Origin: JAZDFC01 sp043808235
GTDB lineage: Bacteria > Bacteroidota > Ignavibacteria > Ignavibacteriales > Melioribacteraceae
Assembly: GCA_043808235.1 (NCBI GenBank)
Contig: JAZDFC010000095.1
Coordinates: 1 to 64,000, forward strand
Reading direction: 5' to 3'
DNA length: 64,000 bases
Shown: in pieces, positions 1 to 10,240 of the stretch
Layout: each line of letters starts with the position of its first letter
How positions within the stretch are numbered: the first letter of the stretch is position 1
Notes under the pieces: model-generated
What the model was told of the DNA's origin: nothing
The model's input: only the letters and a program-made list of their open reading frames with translations
The model's database searches: none
Position numbers and translations under genes: made by a program

Positions 1-302
1 GCGAAAATCATCATTATCATAATAAATCTGCGTTCCATTTTTTGACTTTATAAAGCGACCCTATCTATCTGTTCAAATGATTAAGTAATAGTATTAACAA
101 GTAATCTAATGATTTTAAAAAATATTAGTCGGTTAGTAGTGTAAAAATATATTTTGTTCTCAGCGTCTCAGTTTTCACCGCTGAAAGTTTAAATGAGAAT
201 TTTAGGGTAACATCCTTTAGGATGCCTGCCCGGCAAAAGACGGGATTTTTTCGAATAGCGCTTTCGTTTACGCCAGCCGGGCTTAGACCGGGCAGCGCGG
301 TT
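1..302. repeat. Non-coding left edge with compound palindromic repeat
   Basis: No convincing gene lies here. The stretch 211-300 is a compound palindrome: CATCCTTTAGGATG at 211-224, then a GC-rich inverted segment (GCCCGG...CCGGGC) wrapped around the 17-mer GATTTTTTCGAATAGCG at 244-260. The same palindrome and 17-mer recur at 51593-51622, in the same order. Both copies lie directly downstream of a gene's stop codon, here the minus-strand LysE gene, so a transcription-termination or REP-like role is possible. Confidence 0.55.
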
Positions 303-914
303 TTATACCGTGTTAACACCCATCCATAATTGATATATTCCATAGCTCGTTAATGCAATAACTGAAAGCCCAATCATGATACGACTTACTTTTGGTCCCA
401 ATTTTCCGGCGAAAGCAAATAGTAAAATAATCCCGGCTAAAGATATTATCATGGTAACATAAAATCCCACGAGCAAGGCAATACCGTTAGCCATTGATTC
501 ATGATATCCTTTTAAGAAAAGCGGTCCCAAAACCAAACTCCAGCTTAAATAAGGGTTAGGATTTAACAGATTTACAAATGCAGCTTTGAATAATGTTTGA
601 GTACCGGAAATGGAATCGGTTCGGGTATCCGAGTTAAACTTCTTCCAGGATTTATACGCATCGTAAGCAAGATAAAATAAAAATAACGCTCCTCCAAAAT
701 GAAGAAACCGAACAAAGTCTGGCGGGACTTTACTCAATAAAAATAAGACAAGAATAATAATCGGCCCATCACTAATTAACGGTGCGAATGCGGCAAGAAT
801 TGTTTTACGCCATCCCTTGCTTAAAGTTTGTGAGATGAGAAATGTTTGAAACGGACCGGGTTGCACCGCTGCTGCAAACGCAAAAGTAATTCCTAGAATC
901 AAGTAACTTAGCAT
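303..914 (-). CDS. LysE/RhtB-family amino-acid exporter
   Basis: A 203-residue, very hydrophobic protein with about six membrane segments. It starts in the family's usual way, with a first helix (LILGITFAFAAAVQPGPF) carrying the PGP motif typical of LysE/RhtB exporters, then a hydrophilic loop around residues 88-105 between helices 3 and 4. The length matches the family (about 200-210 residues). Members export amino acids or related small metabolites across the inner membrane; the substrate cannot be told from sequence. It stands alone, read leftwards, with a compound palindrome right after its stop. The family is clear, the substrate unknown. Confidence 0.85.
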   Translation of the reverse strand: MLSYLILGITFAFAAAVQPGPFQTFLISQTLSKGWRKTILAAFAPLISDGPIIILVLFLLSKVPPDFVRFLHFGGALFLFYLAYDAYKSWKKFNSDTRTDSISGTQTLFKAAFVNLLNPNPYLSWSLVLGPLFLKGYHESMANGIALLVGFYVTMIISLAGIILLFAFAGKLGPKVSRIMIGLSVIALTSYGIYQLWMGVNTV

Positions 915-1055
915 GTTAGTTGAGAGCTAATTCATAAATGTTAATTTTCATTTTTTCTATATCTAACATAAATCCAATTGATTCTATACTCTGTTCGTTT
1001 GCTTTTCTTGCCAAAGCGAGCCTGATAAAACGAAATATCAAATTAATATTGCTGC

Positions 1056-1097
1056 AAATTAAATTGATACCCAGCTGAGTGGGTATCAATTTAATTT
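1056..1097 (-). terminator. Perfect 18-bp inverted repeat, terminator of the RND operon
   Basis: AAATTAAATTGATACCCA (1056-1073) and its exact reverse complement (1080-1097) enclose the loop GCTGAG. It starts 20 bases beyond the stop of the RND pump gene (minus strand) and ends in a T-rich arm, as in an intrinsic terminator. It is symmetrical, so it could work in both directions. Bases 915-1055 hold nothing I recognise. Confidence 0.75.
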
Positions 1098-1116
1098 CTA
1101 TCCGTAAATAAATTTA

Positions 1117-4100
1117 TTAAGCAGAAGCTTCCTCATTCTTATGACCAAACTTTCTTCTCCAAAATCCTTTTATCCTATCTTCCAATCTTTCGAAGTAAAT
1201 GTAAAGGATAGGAATGATAATAAGAGTTAACGCGGTTGTTGTTGTTAATCCTCCAATAACCGCGCGGGCAAGCGGCGTCCATGTTTCAGACCCCGAACCC
1301 ATTTCAATTGCAAGCGGAACCATACCAAGAATTGTAGTTAAAGCTGTCATTAAAACAGGGCGCATTCTGGCTGCGCATGCAATTCTTACTGCTTCATAAA
1401 GTTCTGTTCCTTGTCTTCGTATTTGATTAGTAAAATCAACAAGCACAATTCCGTTATTTACCGCAATACCAACAAGCATTACCAATCCAACCAAAGCCAT
1501 AACACTTATATCAGTTCCGGTTAATGTAAGGAAGAAGAATACTCCGATAACCGATAGCGGAACGGTAAACATTATTATGAACGGATCGACAAATGATTCG
1601 AACTGAGCAGCCATAATCATATATACTAATAAAATCGCGGCTATAAATGCGAGTCCGAGATAAAAGAACGCTTCCTGCTGGTCTTCAGCCGTTCCGCCGA
1701 TTATAACTTGAAATTCCGAAGGAATTGGAGTTTCGCTAACTATTTTTTTTACTTCCTTTGTGGCAGCAGATAAATCGATTCCTGAAAGAGTGATTCCAAC
1801 CGAGATAAATCTGCTCTGGTTCTCACGGAATATGGTTGGTGAAGATTGTTCTTCTGAAATCATAGCTATCTGTTTCAACTGAATATTTTCACCTGTTGGA
1901 AGCGGAATCTGCATATTTTCAACCGACTCTTTTTGGCTCCTATATTTTTTATCATATTGAATTCTAATTTCGTACTCGTCTCCCTCTTCCCTGTATTGTG
2001 AAACTACTTTTCCCTGCATTGCCGTAGAGATATTGCTTGCCACTCCGAGAGTGGAAAGTTTCAACTCATTCAAGATATCTTTATTAAGGTGAACCTGTAA
2101 TTCAGGAGTCGTTTCCCTGGTGTTTAGCGCAACATCAACAAATCCATTCACTTTTTCAAATTTGTTTTTAAGCTGATTTGCAATAACCTTTGCGCTCTCA
2201 ACATCGAAACCAACAAGTTTTACTTCAATATCCTTTTCCGTCGAAAAGGACATATTCTCCTGGAAGTAATATGTAACTCCGGGAATGTTATCCAGGCGTT
2301 GCCGTAATGAATCCTGAATAGCCAAAGAACTTATACTTCGCTCTTCCTTTGGTTTCAATTTAATAATTGTTTCAATTGTACTCGATGTTGTTCCGAAAGC
2401 GCCCATTCCTTCCCTTTCTCCATAAAAAATAGCCATCGATTCCATTGCATCCTTTGGAACTATCTCTTTAATGATATCCTCAATTTGATAAGCATAAATT
2501 CTTGTTGCCTCAATCGGTGTTCCCGCAGGCGATTCAACAAAGAAATCCAGAAATCCTTGATCGCTCTTTGGCAAAAATTCTCCGCCAAGCAAGCTTGCAA
2601 GTATAATTGAAATAACAAACAGTACAGTGACAATTCCCAAAACGGTTTTCTTACGGTTTAACGACCAGTTTAAAATTCGCGCATAGAATTCATTTAACTT
2701 TTCGAGGGTGCTGTTTATTTTTGCCTTCATTTTTCCGTAAAAAGTTGTACCGAATTTATGCTCAACATGAAGAAAATTTGAAGCCAGCATCGGTACAACG
2801 GTTAGAGCTACAACCAACGATACAATTAGGCTGAACGTAATTGTAAGAACGAGATCTTTAAACAATTCACCTGTAATATTCGGAACAAATAATACAGGCA
2901 CGAAAACCGCAATTGTTGTTAATGTTGATGCCATGATTGCCATTCCAACTTCGGAAGCTCCTTTATCGGCTGATGTAAATCTGTCCTCACCAAGTTCACG
3001 GTGCCTGTAAACATTTTCCAGCACAACTATGGAGTTATCGCAGAGCATACCTATTGCCAGCGCAAGCCCTGCCATCGAAATAATATTCAACGTAACATTT
3101 ACAGCGTACAAAACTGCGAATGTTACAATTACCGAAAGCGGGATTGATATTCCCATTATTATACTTCCGCGTATGTTAAGCAGGAATATATAAATTACAA
3201 TGAATGCAAGGATAAACGCAAAAATAGCTGTATCGCTTAGGTTACTTACCGAAAGCATTATGAAGTCAGCTTGATCCCACATTTTGGTTAATTTAGTTCC
3301 TTGCGGAAGCCGCTTAAGTATTTCGGGTAAACTTTCAACAACACGCCGGGAAGTTAAAACAGTATTCGCGTCGGATTGCTTCATAACAAACAATAGTACG
3401 CCTTCGCCGTAGTCTGCGCGGACTTCCGCAGCATTTTCTTTGAAAGCATCCTCAACCTTAGCAACATCTTTTACAAGTACCGGGTTGGTTCCACGTATAG
3501 TTATAATTGTATTTTCAATTTGCTCAAGAGTACGGTACTCGCTAAACACTCTTAAATTATAATTCTTATGTTTTGTTTCAATCGTTCCGCCCGGTAAAAG
3601 TCCGCTACCTGTTTGGATTGCATTTGCAACATCATCAGGCGAAATTCCGTACGTGGCTAATGCAGTCGGATTCAAATTAACGTTTATTTGTCTTTGCAAA
3701 CCGCCGTTTGTTTGAACCGAAGCTACTCCATCGACTCTTTCAATTAACGGTTCGATTGTTTCCTCTGCCAATCTTCTTAATTCAGCCGAACCAAGATATT
3801 GCGAACTTAGATTTAAGAACAATATCGGACTCATCGAAGGATCGAAAACGAAAACGACCGGCTCATTTGCATCCGCCGGTAAATAGTCACGGATATAATC
3901 GAGATTTTTACGAATATCATTTTCAGCCTGATTCATATCTGTTCCGTATTTGAATTCAAGCGTAACAATCGATGCGCCTTTAAAAGATTGCGAGTTAACT
4001 TTCTCAATATTCTTTACCGAAGACACAGCCTCTTCAATCGGGCGGGAGAGAAGGTTTTCAATATCTTCAGGACCAACACCCGAATAATTCGTAATCACAC

Positions 4101-4236
4101 CGGCAATTGGAAATGTAATATCCGGGAAAAAATCGATTTTCAATTGAGAGAACGAGAACAAACTGAATCCAATCACAACCGCATAAAACATTAGCAGTGT
4201 AACTTGTCTTTTCAACGAAAACTTTGTTAGTATCAT
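1117..4236 (-). CDS. RND-family multidrug efflux pump, inner-membrane subunit (AcrB/HAE1-like)
   Basis: A 1039-residue protein of full RND length, with two repeats of one helix, a large periplasmic loop and a bundle of five to six helices. The N-terminus (FSLKRQVTLLMFYAVVIGFSL), the FPDITFP stretch and the GGxxxxxSGxET-like helical motifs are typical of HAE1/AcrB pumps. Helix 4 reads GMLCDNSIVVLENV: it keeps one acidic residue followed by Asn, where AcrB has two adjacent aspartates, as in single-Asp members of the family. It exports drugs or lipophilic compounds by proton antiport, together with the fusion protein and TolC-like channel encoded just upstream. The gap to the fusion-protein gene is 13 bp, indicating one transcript. 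Confidence 0.93.
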   Translation of the reverse strand: MILTKFSLKRQVTLLMFYAVVIGFSLFSFSQLKIDFFPDITFPIAGVITNYSGVGPEDIENLLSRPIEEAVSSVKNIEKVNSQSFKGASIVTLEFKYGTDMNQAENDIRKNLDYIRDYLPADANEPVVFVFDPSMSPILFLNLSSQYLGSAELRRLAEETIEPLIERVDGVASVQTNGGLQRQINVNLNPTALATYGISPDDVANAIQTGSGLLPGGTIETKHKNYNLRVFSEYRTLEQIENTIITIRGTNPVLVKDVAKVEDAFKENAAEVRADYGEGVLLFVMKQSDANTVLTSRRVVESLPEILKRLPQGTKLTKMWDQADFIMLSVSNLSDTAIFAFILAFIVIYIFLLNIRGSIIMGISIPLSVIVTFAVLYAVNVTLNIISMAGLALAIGMLCDNSIVVLENVYRHRELGEDRFTSADKGASEVGMAIMASTLTTIAVFVPVLFVPNITGELFKDLVLTITFSLIVSLVVALTVVPMLASNFLHVEHKFGTTFYGKMKAKINSTLEKLNEFYARILNWSLNRKKTVLGIVTVLFVISIILASLLGGEFLPKSDQGFLDFFVESPAGTPIEATRIYAYQIEDIIKEIVPKDAMESMAIFYGEREGMGAFGTTSSTIETIIKLKPKEERSISSLAIQDSLRQRLDNIPGVTYYFQENMSFSTEKDIEVKLVGFDVESAKVIANQLKNKFEKVNGFVDVALNTRETTPELQVHLNKDILNELKLSTLGVASNISTAMQGKVVSQYREEGDEYEIRIQYDKKYRSQKESVENMQIPLPTGENIQLKQIAMISEEQSSPTIFRENQSRFISVGITLSGIDLSAATKEVKKIVSETPIPSEFQVIIGGTAEDQQEAFFYLGLAFIAAILLVYMIMAAQFESFVDPFIIMFTVPLSVIGVFFFLTLTGTDISVMALVGLVMLVGIAVNNGIVLVDFTNQIRRQGTELYEAVRIACAARMRPVLMTALTTILGMVPLAIEMGSGSETWTPLARAVIGGLTTTTALTLIIIPILYIYFERLEDRIKGFWRRKFGHKNEEASA

Positions 4237-4249
4237 TTGTCATCTCACT

Positions 4250-5356
4250 TTATTCAATGATTTTTACTTTATCACCGGTCTTTACAATATTTTGACCCAT
4301 CACAATAATTACATCGCCAATATTTAAACCGGATTGAATTTCAATTCTACCATCGTTGCTTATTCCGGTAATTACCTCAACCAAATCAGCTTTACCGTCT
4401 TTTACGGTGAATGCAAAATATTTTCTTATCGAATTTTGAACACCGGTTTGCCGGTCAATAATTACTTCAGTTCTGCTTTGAATTGCATTTTCGGGAACAA
4501 CAATGCAATCTTTTTTAACCGAAGTTTCAATTAGAAAATCACCGAACATTCCCGATTTAATATTTGCATCTGCGTTTTTAATCAAAACTTCAACTTGAAG
4601 ATTTTTCGAAATAGGATCAACAGCCTGATCAATTTGCGAAATTATTCCATCGAAAGTCTTGTTTGGTACAGATGGGAACATTATTTGTACAGGCTGACTT
4701 TTAAACACTTTCGAAATATCCTCCGACGGTACTTTTATTTTCGCTTTCATGGAATTTGAATTAATAACCTGAGCCACCGGTTGCCCGGCCATTAACATTT
4801 GACCCGGATCAACATAGATCGAAGCAACAATTCCAGAAAATGGAGCTTTAATAAAACAGTATTCATATTGCTCCTTCGCTTGCTTCAACTGAACTTTGGC
4901 TTGATTCAAACCAAGTTCGGCAGATTCATTTTGAGTTTTGATTTGATCATACTGCTGCGGGCTAATCGCTTTTTGATCAAAAAGCTTCTTCATTCTTTCA
5001 TAGTCTTGTTTAACCTGGTTTAATTGTGTATCCGCTGTTTTAACCGCTGTTTCCGCCGCCTCAACTCCTTGTTTGTAAATTGCATTGTACTGCGCTGCAA
5101 TAGTTTGACCTTGCGAAATTCTATCACCCGGTTTAACAAATATCTTTTCAATCTTCTCACTCACTTTTGCAAATACAACCGCATCTTCACCAGCAGTAAC
5201 ATTTCCGGTAATCTTCAAAAAGCTGCCGATGTTTTCCGGCATCACTTTGTAAATTTTAACCGGTACCGACTTTTCGGTTTTCTTTTCAGTTTCCTGCGAA
5301 CATGAAGTTAAAAAGACTGCGGAAATAAGTAACGATACAATAATAAGTCGTTTCAT
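4250..5356 (-). CDS. RND efflux membrane fusion protein (periplasmic adaptor)
   Basis: A 368-residue lipoprotein with an N-terminal hydrophobic stretch and the lipobox-like FLTSC. Next come a lipoyl/barrel-sandwich half (GNVTAGEDAVVFAKVSEKIE), a long alpha-hairpin with coiled-coil character at about residues 90-160, the second lipoyl half (FIKAPFSGIVASIYVDPGQM), a beta-barrel and a C-terminal membrane-proximal domain. This is the standard order for HlyD/AcrA-type adaptors. It would bridge the inner-membrane pump and the outer-membrane channel. It lies between the two other efflux genes with 13-16 bp gaps. A GAGG ribosome-binding site precedes the ATG. Confidence 0.93.
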   Translation of the reverse strand: MKRLIIVSLLISAVFLTSCSQETEKKTEKSVPVKIYKVMPENIGSFLKITGNVTAGEDAVVFAKVSEKIEKIFVKPGDRISQGQTIAAQYNAIYKQGVEAAETAVKTADTQLNQVKQDYERMKKLFDQKAISPQQYDQIKTQNESAELGLNQAKVQLKQAKEQYEYCFIKAPFSGIVASIYVDPGQMLMAGQPVAQVINSNSMKAKIKVPSEDISKVFKSQPVQIMFPSVPNKTFDGIISQIDQAVDPISKNLQVEVLIKNADANIKSGMFGDFLIETSVKKDCIVVPENAIQSRTEVIIDRQTGVQNSIRKYFAFTVKDGKADLVEVITGISNDGRIEIQSGLNIGDVIIVMGQNIVKTGDKVKIIE

Positions 5357-5372
5357 TTTATCCTCTTAATTA

Positions 5373-6716
5373 TTATTCCCAAATTTTTTCCAACAAACCT
5401 ATTGACGTCAATAGATTCAATTGACTGATGTTGTAATTAAAAATTCCATAGTAATACTGCATCTGATTCGAAGTATTCAAGAGTTGGGCATTTAGCACAT
5501 CTAATTGAGTACTCATACCTTCCGCATACAACAAGTTGGAAAGGCGCAAACTTTCTTTTGATTGAAGCATAGCCTCGTTTAGACTTTCAAGATTTTTTAT
5601 TGCTTCTTTGTAAGAGAAATAACTCTCTTCCACATTGAGCGTTCGACCCTTATCAGCTTGCTCGAATAATATTTTCATCTGATCTGTATGAATTTTAGCC
5701 TGCTGATAATTTAGAATTCTTCTTCCGCCTTCGAATAAAGGCCAAATAACGGAAAGTGAAATAGATTTTGATCGGATATAATCATGCCACCTCACGTTTG
5801 AATTTTCAAGCTGTGCCTGATGTGCTATGTTAGCCGATACAGCTATTGTTGGAGCAAAAGTACCGAGAGCAATATTCTCACCCTGCTCAGTGGCTTCCAA
5901 CTTGTAAGCTAATGATTTGATATCCGAACGATTTTCCGCAGATAGGTCTTTTAGTTCGTCGAGATTTGATGATTTATATTCCTTTAAAAAATCCCGTGTA
6001 ACTAACGAGTCACTAACAACAAGCGAATCTTCAAATGGAATATTTAATAAATATTTCAGCCGCTGCATGCTAAGAATGTTTTCCGCTTTAGCTCTTTCAA
6101 ATTCCGGTAACGACGCTGCATATTGAGCTTTCGACCTTTGAAGGTCGAGTTCGGTTGCAGTGCCCGCTGAATAAAATTTCTTCACTTGTTCAAGATTGGC
6201 TTTCGCGGCTTCCACAGCTTCTGCTGAAGTTTTAAGAACTGATTTTGCCAGGATGATTCCATAATAAGCTTGCAGCGCTTGCACAACAACTTCTTCTTCT
6301 TTCCCCTTCAATTCCTCGCTTAGGGATTTTTTAATGCTTTTTTGAATGCTTACATTAAACCAGCGCGAGCCACCGGTAAAAAGCGGCAGAGTCAAATCAA
6401 GTGAATGTTGGAAAGTAAATTTGGTTCCTACAACAAACTGCTGACCCATAAATACAAAAACAGGTAACTCAAGATTGTTCGTCGCGAATCCCTGGTAGGA
6501 TATACTTGGTAGAAAATTGGAAAGCGCTTTCCATTCTTCCAAATTTTGTGCATCGTACTCGAGTAATTTTGATTTGAGCGATAAATTATCCATTCTTGAT
6601 TTTCCAATCACTTCATCCATGGTAAGGTAAATAATATTCCCGGATGAAGATTGTGCCATTACAATTTGTCCGAATAAAAAAATCAATAGAACGATGATCT
6701 GCAAAATTCTCATCAT
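5373..6716 (-). CDS. TolC-family outer-membrane efflux channel
   Basis: A 447-residue protein with a signal peptide (IIVLLIFLFGQIVMAQ) and two copies of the outer-membrane efflux domain, seen as long alternating helices (VEAAKANLEQVKKFYSAGTA and the later LRLSNLLYAEGMSTQLDVLN). The repeated (Y/F)xxGxx(T/S)xLD motif, once in each half, is diagnostic for TolC-like proteins. It supplies the outer-membrane duct of the tripartite pump. It is the first gene of the minus-strand operon. A GGAG site stands eight bases before the first of two adjacent ATG codons. No regulator gene is adjacent. Confidence 0.92.
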   Translation of the reverse strand: MMRILQIIVLLIFLFGQIVMAQSSSGNIIYLTMDEVIGKSRMDNLSLKSKLLEYDAQNLEEWKALSNFLPSISYQGFATNNLELPVFVFMGQQFVVGTKFTFQHSLDLTLPLFTGGSRWFNVSIQKSIKKSLSEELKGKEEEVVVQALQAYYGIILAKSVLKTSAEAVEAAKANLEQVKKFYSAGTATELDLQRSKAQYAASLPEFERAKAENILSMQRLKYLLNIPFEDSLVVSDSLVTRDFLKEYKSSNLDELKDLSAENRSDIKSLAYKLEATEQGENIALGTFAPTIAVSANIAHQAQLENSNVRWHDYIRSKSISLSVIWPLFEGGRRILNYQQAKIHTDQMKILFEQADKGRTLNVEESYFSYKEAIKNLESLNEAMLQSKESLRLSNLLYAEGMSTQLDVLNAQLLNTSNQMQYYYGIFNYNISQLNLLTSIGLLEKIWE

Positions 6717-6960
6717 AATTTCGTCTCCATAGTATCTTTTTTATTAAAAGTTATTATCCAGATTTCAAAACATTATTCCTTTCACAATGTAACTGTTCAT
6801 TGCTGCTTCGGTAGAGCAAATATCTGCTAACAGGAATAATGTAAATTATTTTTTTAAATTTACTTACCATTGAATATAAACGCAATTTTAGACGGGAAAC
6901 TTTAAACCAAGTTTGTAAACTGATGAGAGGCTTGTAATTTTAATAACAACTTAAACCAGC
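6717..6960. other. Gap between efflux operon and TonB/DUF4249 block
   Basis: AT-rich and without a gene. It must hold the promoter of the efflux operon and the 3' end of the DUF4249 transcript, but I find no clean TTTG/TAnnTTTG pair and no strong terminator hairpin. Confidence 0.4.
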
Positions 6961-7923
6961 TTATGGTTTTATAAAAGGCACATAACCAAAACTTCTGATA
7001 TAGCTTGCCGTGATGCTCATTTCATACTCTTGATACAGAAACGATCCAAATATACCATATCCCCCATCAACATTCGAACCATCAATTTCATCCAATCGGA
7101 TAGAGTAAGGATCCAGGTAATTAGAAGTTATAAAATAGCTCGATAAATTTTTATCGTAGGTATATAATTGGATAAAAGTATTGGAAATGTAATAGTTCTC
7201 TTTATCCGGATCATCCCCCGAAATTTCTTTCATTGCTTTATCAAATACACTGATGTTAAATTCAACTGAATGTTGGAAAGTCGGTGAGCTGTAATACTCA
7301 ACTTCGGTTCCATCGATTGATTGAAATCCTAAAGGAACCTGCTTAATGTGCTGTACAAATTCACCAGCTTCCTTTTTGTAGTAAATAATATTTATCCTTG
7401 GATCAAAAAGAATATCCACAAAATCATAATCCCAAAACACCAGAATTTCGCTCTCATCTTCTGACGGTATCTTCGTATCGCTCTCACTAAGATTAAAAGT
7501 AGGCGATTTAGGAATTTGAGTTTCAGCTTTTAATACGGTTCCACCTTCAAGCTCAGCAGTAATTTCAATAATTTGCTCTCTTTCCGGCTCAAAATTTTCT
7601 AAATAATAATAGCTTACCGGAAATTTATATCTTGCAGTATCCTTACGAGCTTTAAATCCTTCGAGGAATTCGTATTCAATATTTCGTTGATTCAAAATTA
7701 TCTTCGCACCTTTGATTGCCTTGTCGGTTGCATCCTGCCACGGAGTTATACCAAATTGATTGTATGTGCGCGATAATGTTGCGACATGATAATTTGAATC
7801 GCCTCTAATGATGCATGTTAGAACATAACCTTGCTCAAGTTCGCTTTTAACTTCAAAATCCTCCTCGCAGGAAATTAATAAAACAAAAAATCCCAAAGCC
7901 AATATCATTTTAAATAATCTCAT
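6961..7923 (-). CDS. DUF4249 family lipoprotein (second copy)
   Basis: A 320-residue predicted lipoprotein: hydrophobic start followed by the lipobox LLISC and an acidic stretch. The body is a beta-rich domain of the DUF4249 type, with the family-like C-terminal region (NVDGGYGIFGSF and the closing SYIRSFGYVPF). In Bacteroidota these lipoproteins sit beside TonB-dependent receptors and are thought to be surface-exposed partners of them. The start codon overlaps the stop of the receptor gene by four bases (ATGA), so the two are translationally coupled. A paralogue with the same ending (YVRSFGYEP) is at 13287-14249. The ligand is unknown. Confidence 0.82.
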   Translation of the reverse strand: MRLFKMILALGFFVLLISCEEDFEVKSELEQGYVLTCIIRGDSNYHVATLSRTYNQFGITPWQDATDKAIKGAKIILNQRNIEYEFLEGFKARKDTARYKFPVSYYYLENFEPEREQIIEITAELEGGTVLKAETQIPKSPTFNLSESDTKIPSEDESEILVFWDYDFVDILFDPRINIIYYKKEAGEFVQHIKQVPLGFQSIDGTEVEYYSSPTFQHSVEFNISVFDKAMKEISGDDPDKENYYISNTFIQLYTYDKNLSSYFITSNYLDPYSIRLDEIDGSNVDGGYGIFGSFLYQEYEMSITASYIRSFGYVPFIKP

Positions 7924-10163
7924 ATCTCGGCTCGCATGGTTGCTGTAATAAGGAATGGAAGCATATTTACTCTTTCGCCGGTATCCCGCTTAAAATAGAA
8001 CAGATTATGCCTGTCATAAACATTCAGCACACTTAAATCAAATGTCATCTTTACAAAATCGATTGCAAATTTTTTCGAAATACTAAAATCGAGACGATGA
8101 TATGCCGGAAGTCTTTGAGAATTCCTCTCGCCCAGAATTATAAACGGTTCGTACGATTCGTAAATATCCCACATTGAAAAATCTGATGAGTGAAATTTAT
8201 CATAATATCCCGCCGTTGGTGTGAAAGGATAACCTGTATTGAAAGTCCATGTTACAGAGGATAGCCATCCAGCGCCAATATTCAGCTCGAATAATGTCTT
8301 AATGGAATGCCTGGAATCGTAACGAGGGTAAAATTCTTCATCTCCGATTTTTTCTTTCACCCAGCTAAGTGTATAGGATGTACCGAAACTTACAGGATCC
8401 TTCTCGTATCTTGCCATGAATTCCATTCCGTATGAATTTCCCGAAGCTTCAACCAGGTCGGGATCTTGAAATGATTTTTTTTCAAGATTAATTACGGGAA
8501 TATGTTTCATATCTTTGAAATACCCTTCGATATTTGTCGTCACATTTTCCATGAGTTTGATATCAAAACCAAGGTTGTAATGAGTAGCGCGTGCCGGAAC
8601 TAAATATCCCGGGGTAATAAAGTAAGGCTCAAAAAGAGGAACAACATCATTCTCATTAGTTATCGTTGTAATTCCCTGCTGATAAACTCCCCACGAACCA
8701 ACCACCGCAAAGCCGGGGAAAAAGCGATAGTTCAGATTAACGCGCGGTTCGAAAAAGAAATTGCCTCCTTCGTGATACGATTCGAGATTAATTCGAAGTC
8801 CCGCATCCACTCCAAAATTATCAAAGCGCAAGAATTTATATTTGCCATAGATATTTATATTCGCGCCGAAATCGGAGATATCTGTAAAAACACCGTTCCT
8901 ATTTTGCAAATAGAGCGATGTTCGTATTCCTGTAATCATCATTCCCACGCTCAGCTCATCCCGGCTATCATAAATGTAAGTAAAATCCATCCTCAATGAA
9001 AAATCTTCAACTGTATTCTTCATCGCTCTCGTCTTACTTAATTTTGGATTCAACTCTGCATTGAATTTACTCGCTGAAACACTTAATTCCGAATATAATG
9101 GTGCATCGTAAACCTGAAATCTTTTAAACCCAATCATGCTATTTGTCCAACTAAATTCTTCCTTAGCCGGATCATCACTTTCAAGTCTATCTCCGCTAAA
9201 AAATCCATGAATGGTGAATTTTGAGTTGTCAAAAAATTTTCGATTGTTATTATGATAATTAACTCGAAATGAAAGATCCCAGAAATTGAAAGGGATATCT
9301 TCGTTATTCAAAAACTTCTTTAGAATATCACTCGAATAACTTTTGCGTCCGGTTAAAATAAATGAACCGTGAGGAAACGGTCCTTCTACCGAACCTTTGA
9401 AAGTAAGTAAACTAAGACTTGCCGAGCCGCCAAAATTATTCTTATTCCCTTCCCTTGTTGTTATTTTGAGAATAGAAGAAATTCTTCCGCCGTGTTCGGA
9501 GGGAAACCCGGCTTTATAAAATTCCACGTTGTTTATCATTTCAGGATCGATAACACTGAATAATCCAAAAGCATGAAACGGATTATACAGCGTTACTCCA
9601 TCCAACAAGACTAAATTCTGATTGCTGGTTCCGCCTCTAACATAGTATCTTGATGAAACATCTCCCACAGACTGCACACCCGGTAAATATTGAAGCGCCC
9701 GCATCAAATCGGTTTCCACTCCTTTGGGAATTTTTTCGAGATCTTGTATTGTTATTCTGTGCATTCCGATATCCGTAGCGTTACTCTCATCTATTCTGTA
9801 ACCTACTTTTTCGATTGTCTGCAGCTCGATACTCGTCGGTGTTAATTTTATATTGACATCCACAACCTGTTCATCAAGAATTTTAACCGTTACTGTTTTT
9901 GTTTCGTAACCAATATATGAGACGCGAACGCTATAGTTTTTACGTCTCGGTAAAGAAGTGATAATGAAGTAACCTCTATTATTTGTAATGGCTCCGGTTT
10001 TGGCTTCTTTTATAAATATGTTCGCGAATGCTAAAACCTCTCCGTTGGTTGAATCAGTAACGAGCCCTCTAATTGTGCCGGTTTGCTGCGTGAAAATTTC
10101 AGTTGCCGATATTGCTAAAATTAATAATGCAAGCAGAAGAATATGTTTGAAAGATATTTTCAA
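7920..10163 (-). CDS. TonB-dependent outer-membrane receptor with CarboxypepD_reg domain (second copy)
   Basis: A 747-residue protein. Signal peptide at 1-25; then a carboxypeptidase-regulatory-like beta-sandwich (about 30-115, with TGTIRGLVTDSTNGEVLAFA); then a TonB plug (about 125-230, with the conserved YYVRGGTSNQNLVLLDGVTL and PEMINNVEFYKAGFPSEHGG); then a beta-barrel ending in an alternating, aromatic-rich strand. It would import or bind a large substrate at the outer membrane, powered by TonB. It has no SusD partner but is coupled by an ATGA overlap to a DUF4249 lipoprotein. It is paralogous to the receptor at 14246-16477. The substrate is unknown. Confidence 0.9.
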   Translation of the reverse strand: MKISFKHILLLALLILAISATEIFTQQTGTIRGLVTDSTNGEVLAFANIFIKEAKTGAITNNRGYFIITSLPRRKNYSVRVSYIGYETKTVTVKILDEQVVDVNIKLTPTSIELQTIEKVGYRIDESNATDIGMHRITIQDLEKIPKGVETDLMRALQYLPGVQSVGDVSSRYYVRGGTSNQNLVLLDGVTLYNPFHAFGLFSVIDPEMINNVEFYKAGFPSEHGGRISSILKITTREGNKNNFGGSASLSLLTFKGSVEGPFPHGSFILTGRKSYSSDILKKFLNNEDIPFNFWDLSFRVNYHNNNRKFFDNSKFTIHGFFSGDRLESDDPAKEEFSWTNSMIGFKRFQVYDAPLYSELSVSASKFNAELNPKLSKTRAMKNTVEDFSLRMDFTYIYDSRDELSVGMMITGIRTSLYLQNRNGVFTDISDFGANINIYGKYKFLRFDNFGVDAGLRINLESYHEGGNFFFEPRVNLNYRFFPGFAVVGSWGVYQQGITTITNENDVVPLFEPYFITPGYLVPARATHYNLGFDIKLMENVTTNIEGYFKDMKHIPVINLEKKSFQDPDLVEASGNSYGMEFMARYEKDPVSFGTSYTLSWVKEKIGDEEFYPRYDSRHSIKTLFELNIGAGWLSSVTWTFNTGYPFTPTAGYYDKFHSSDFSMWDIYESYEPFIILGERNSQRLPAYHRLDFSISKKFAIDFVKMTFDLSVLNVYDRHNLFYFKRDTGERVNMLPFLITATMRAEI

Positions 10164-10240
10164 TTAATACGATATTTTTTGTGGGAAAATATTAAAAATA
10201 TCCGTAATAAAAACGCCGTAATAAATTTTGCACTATTACT

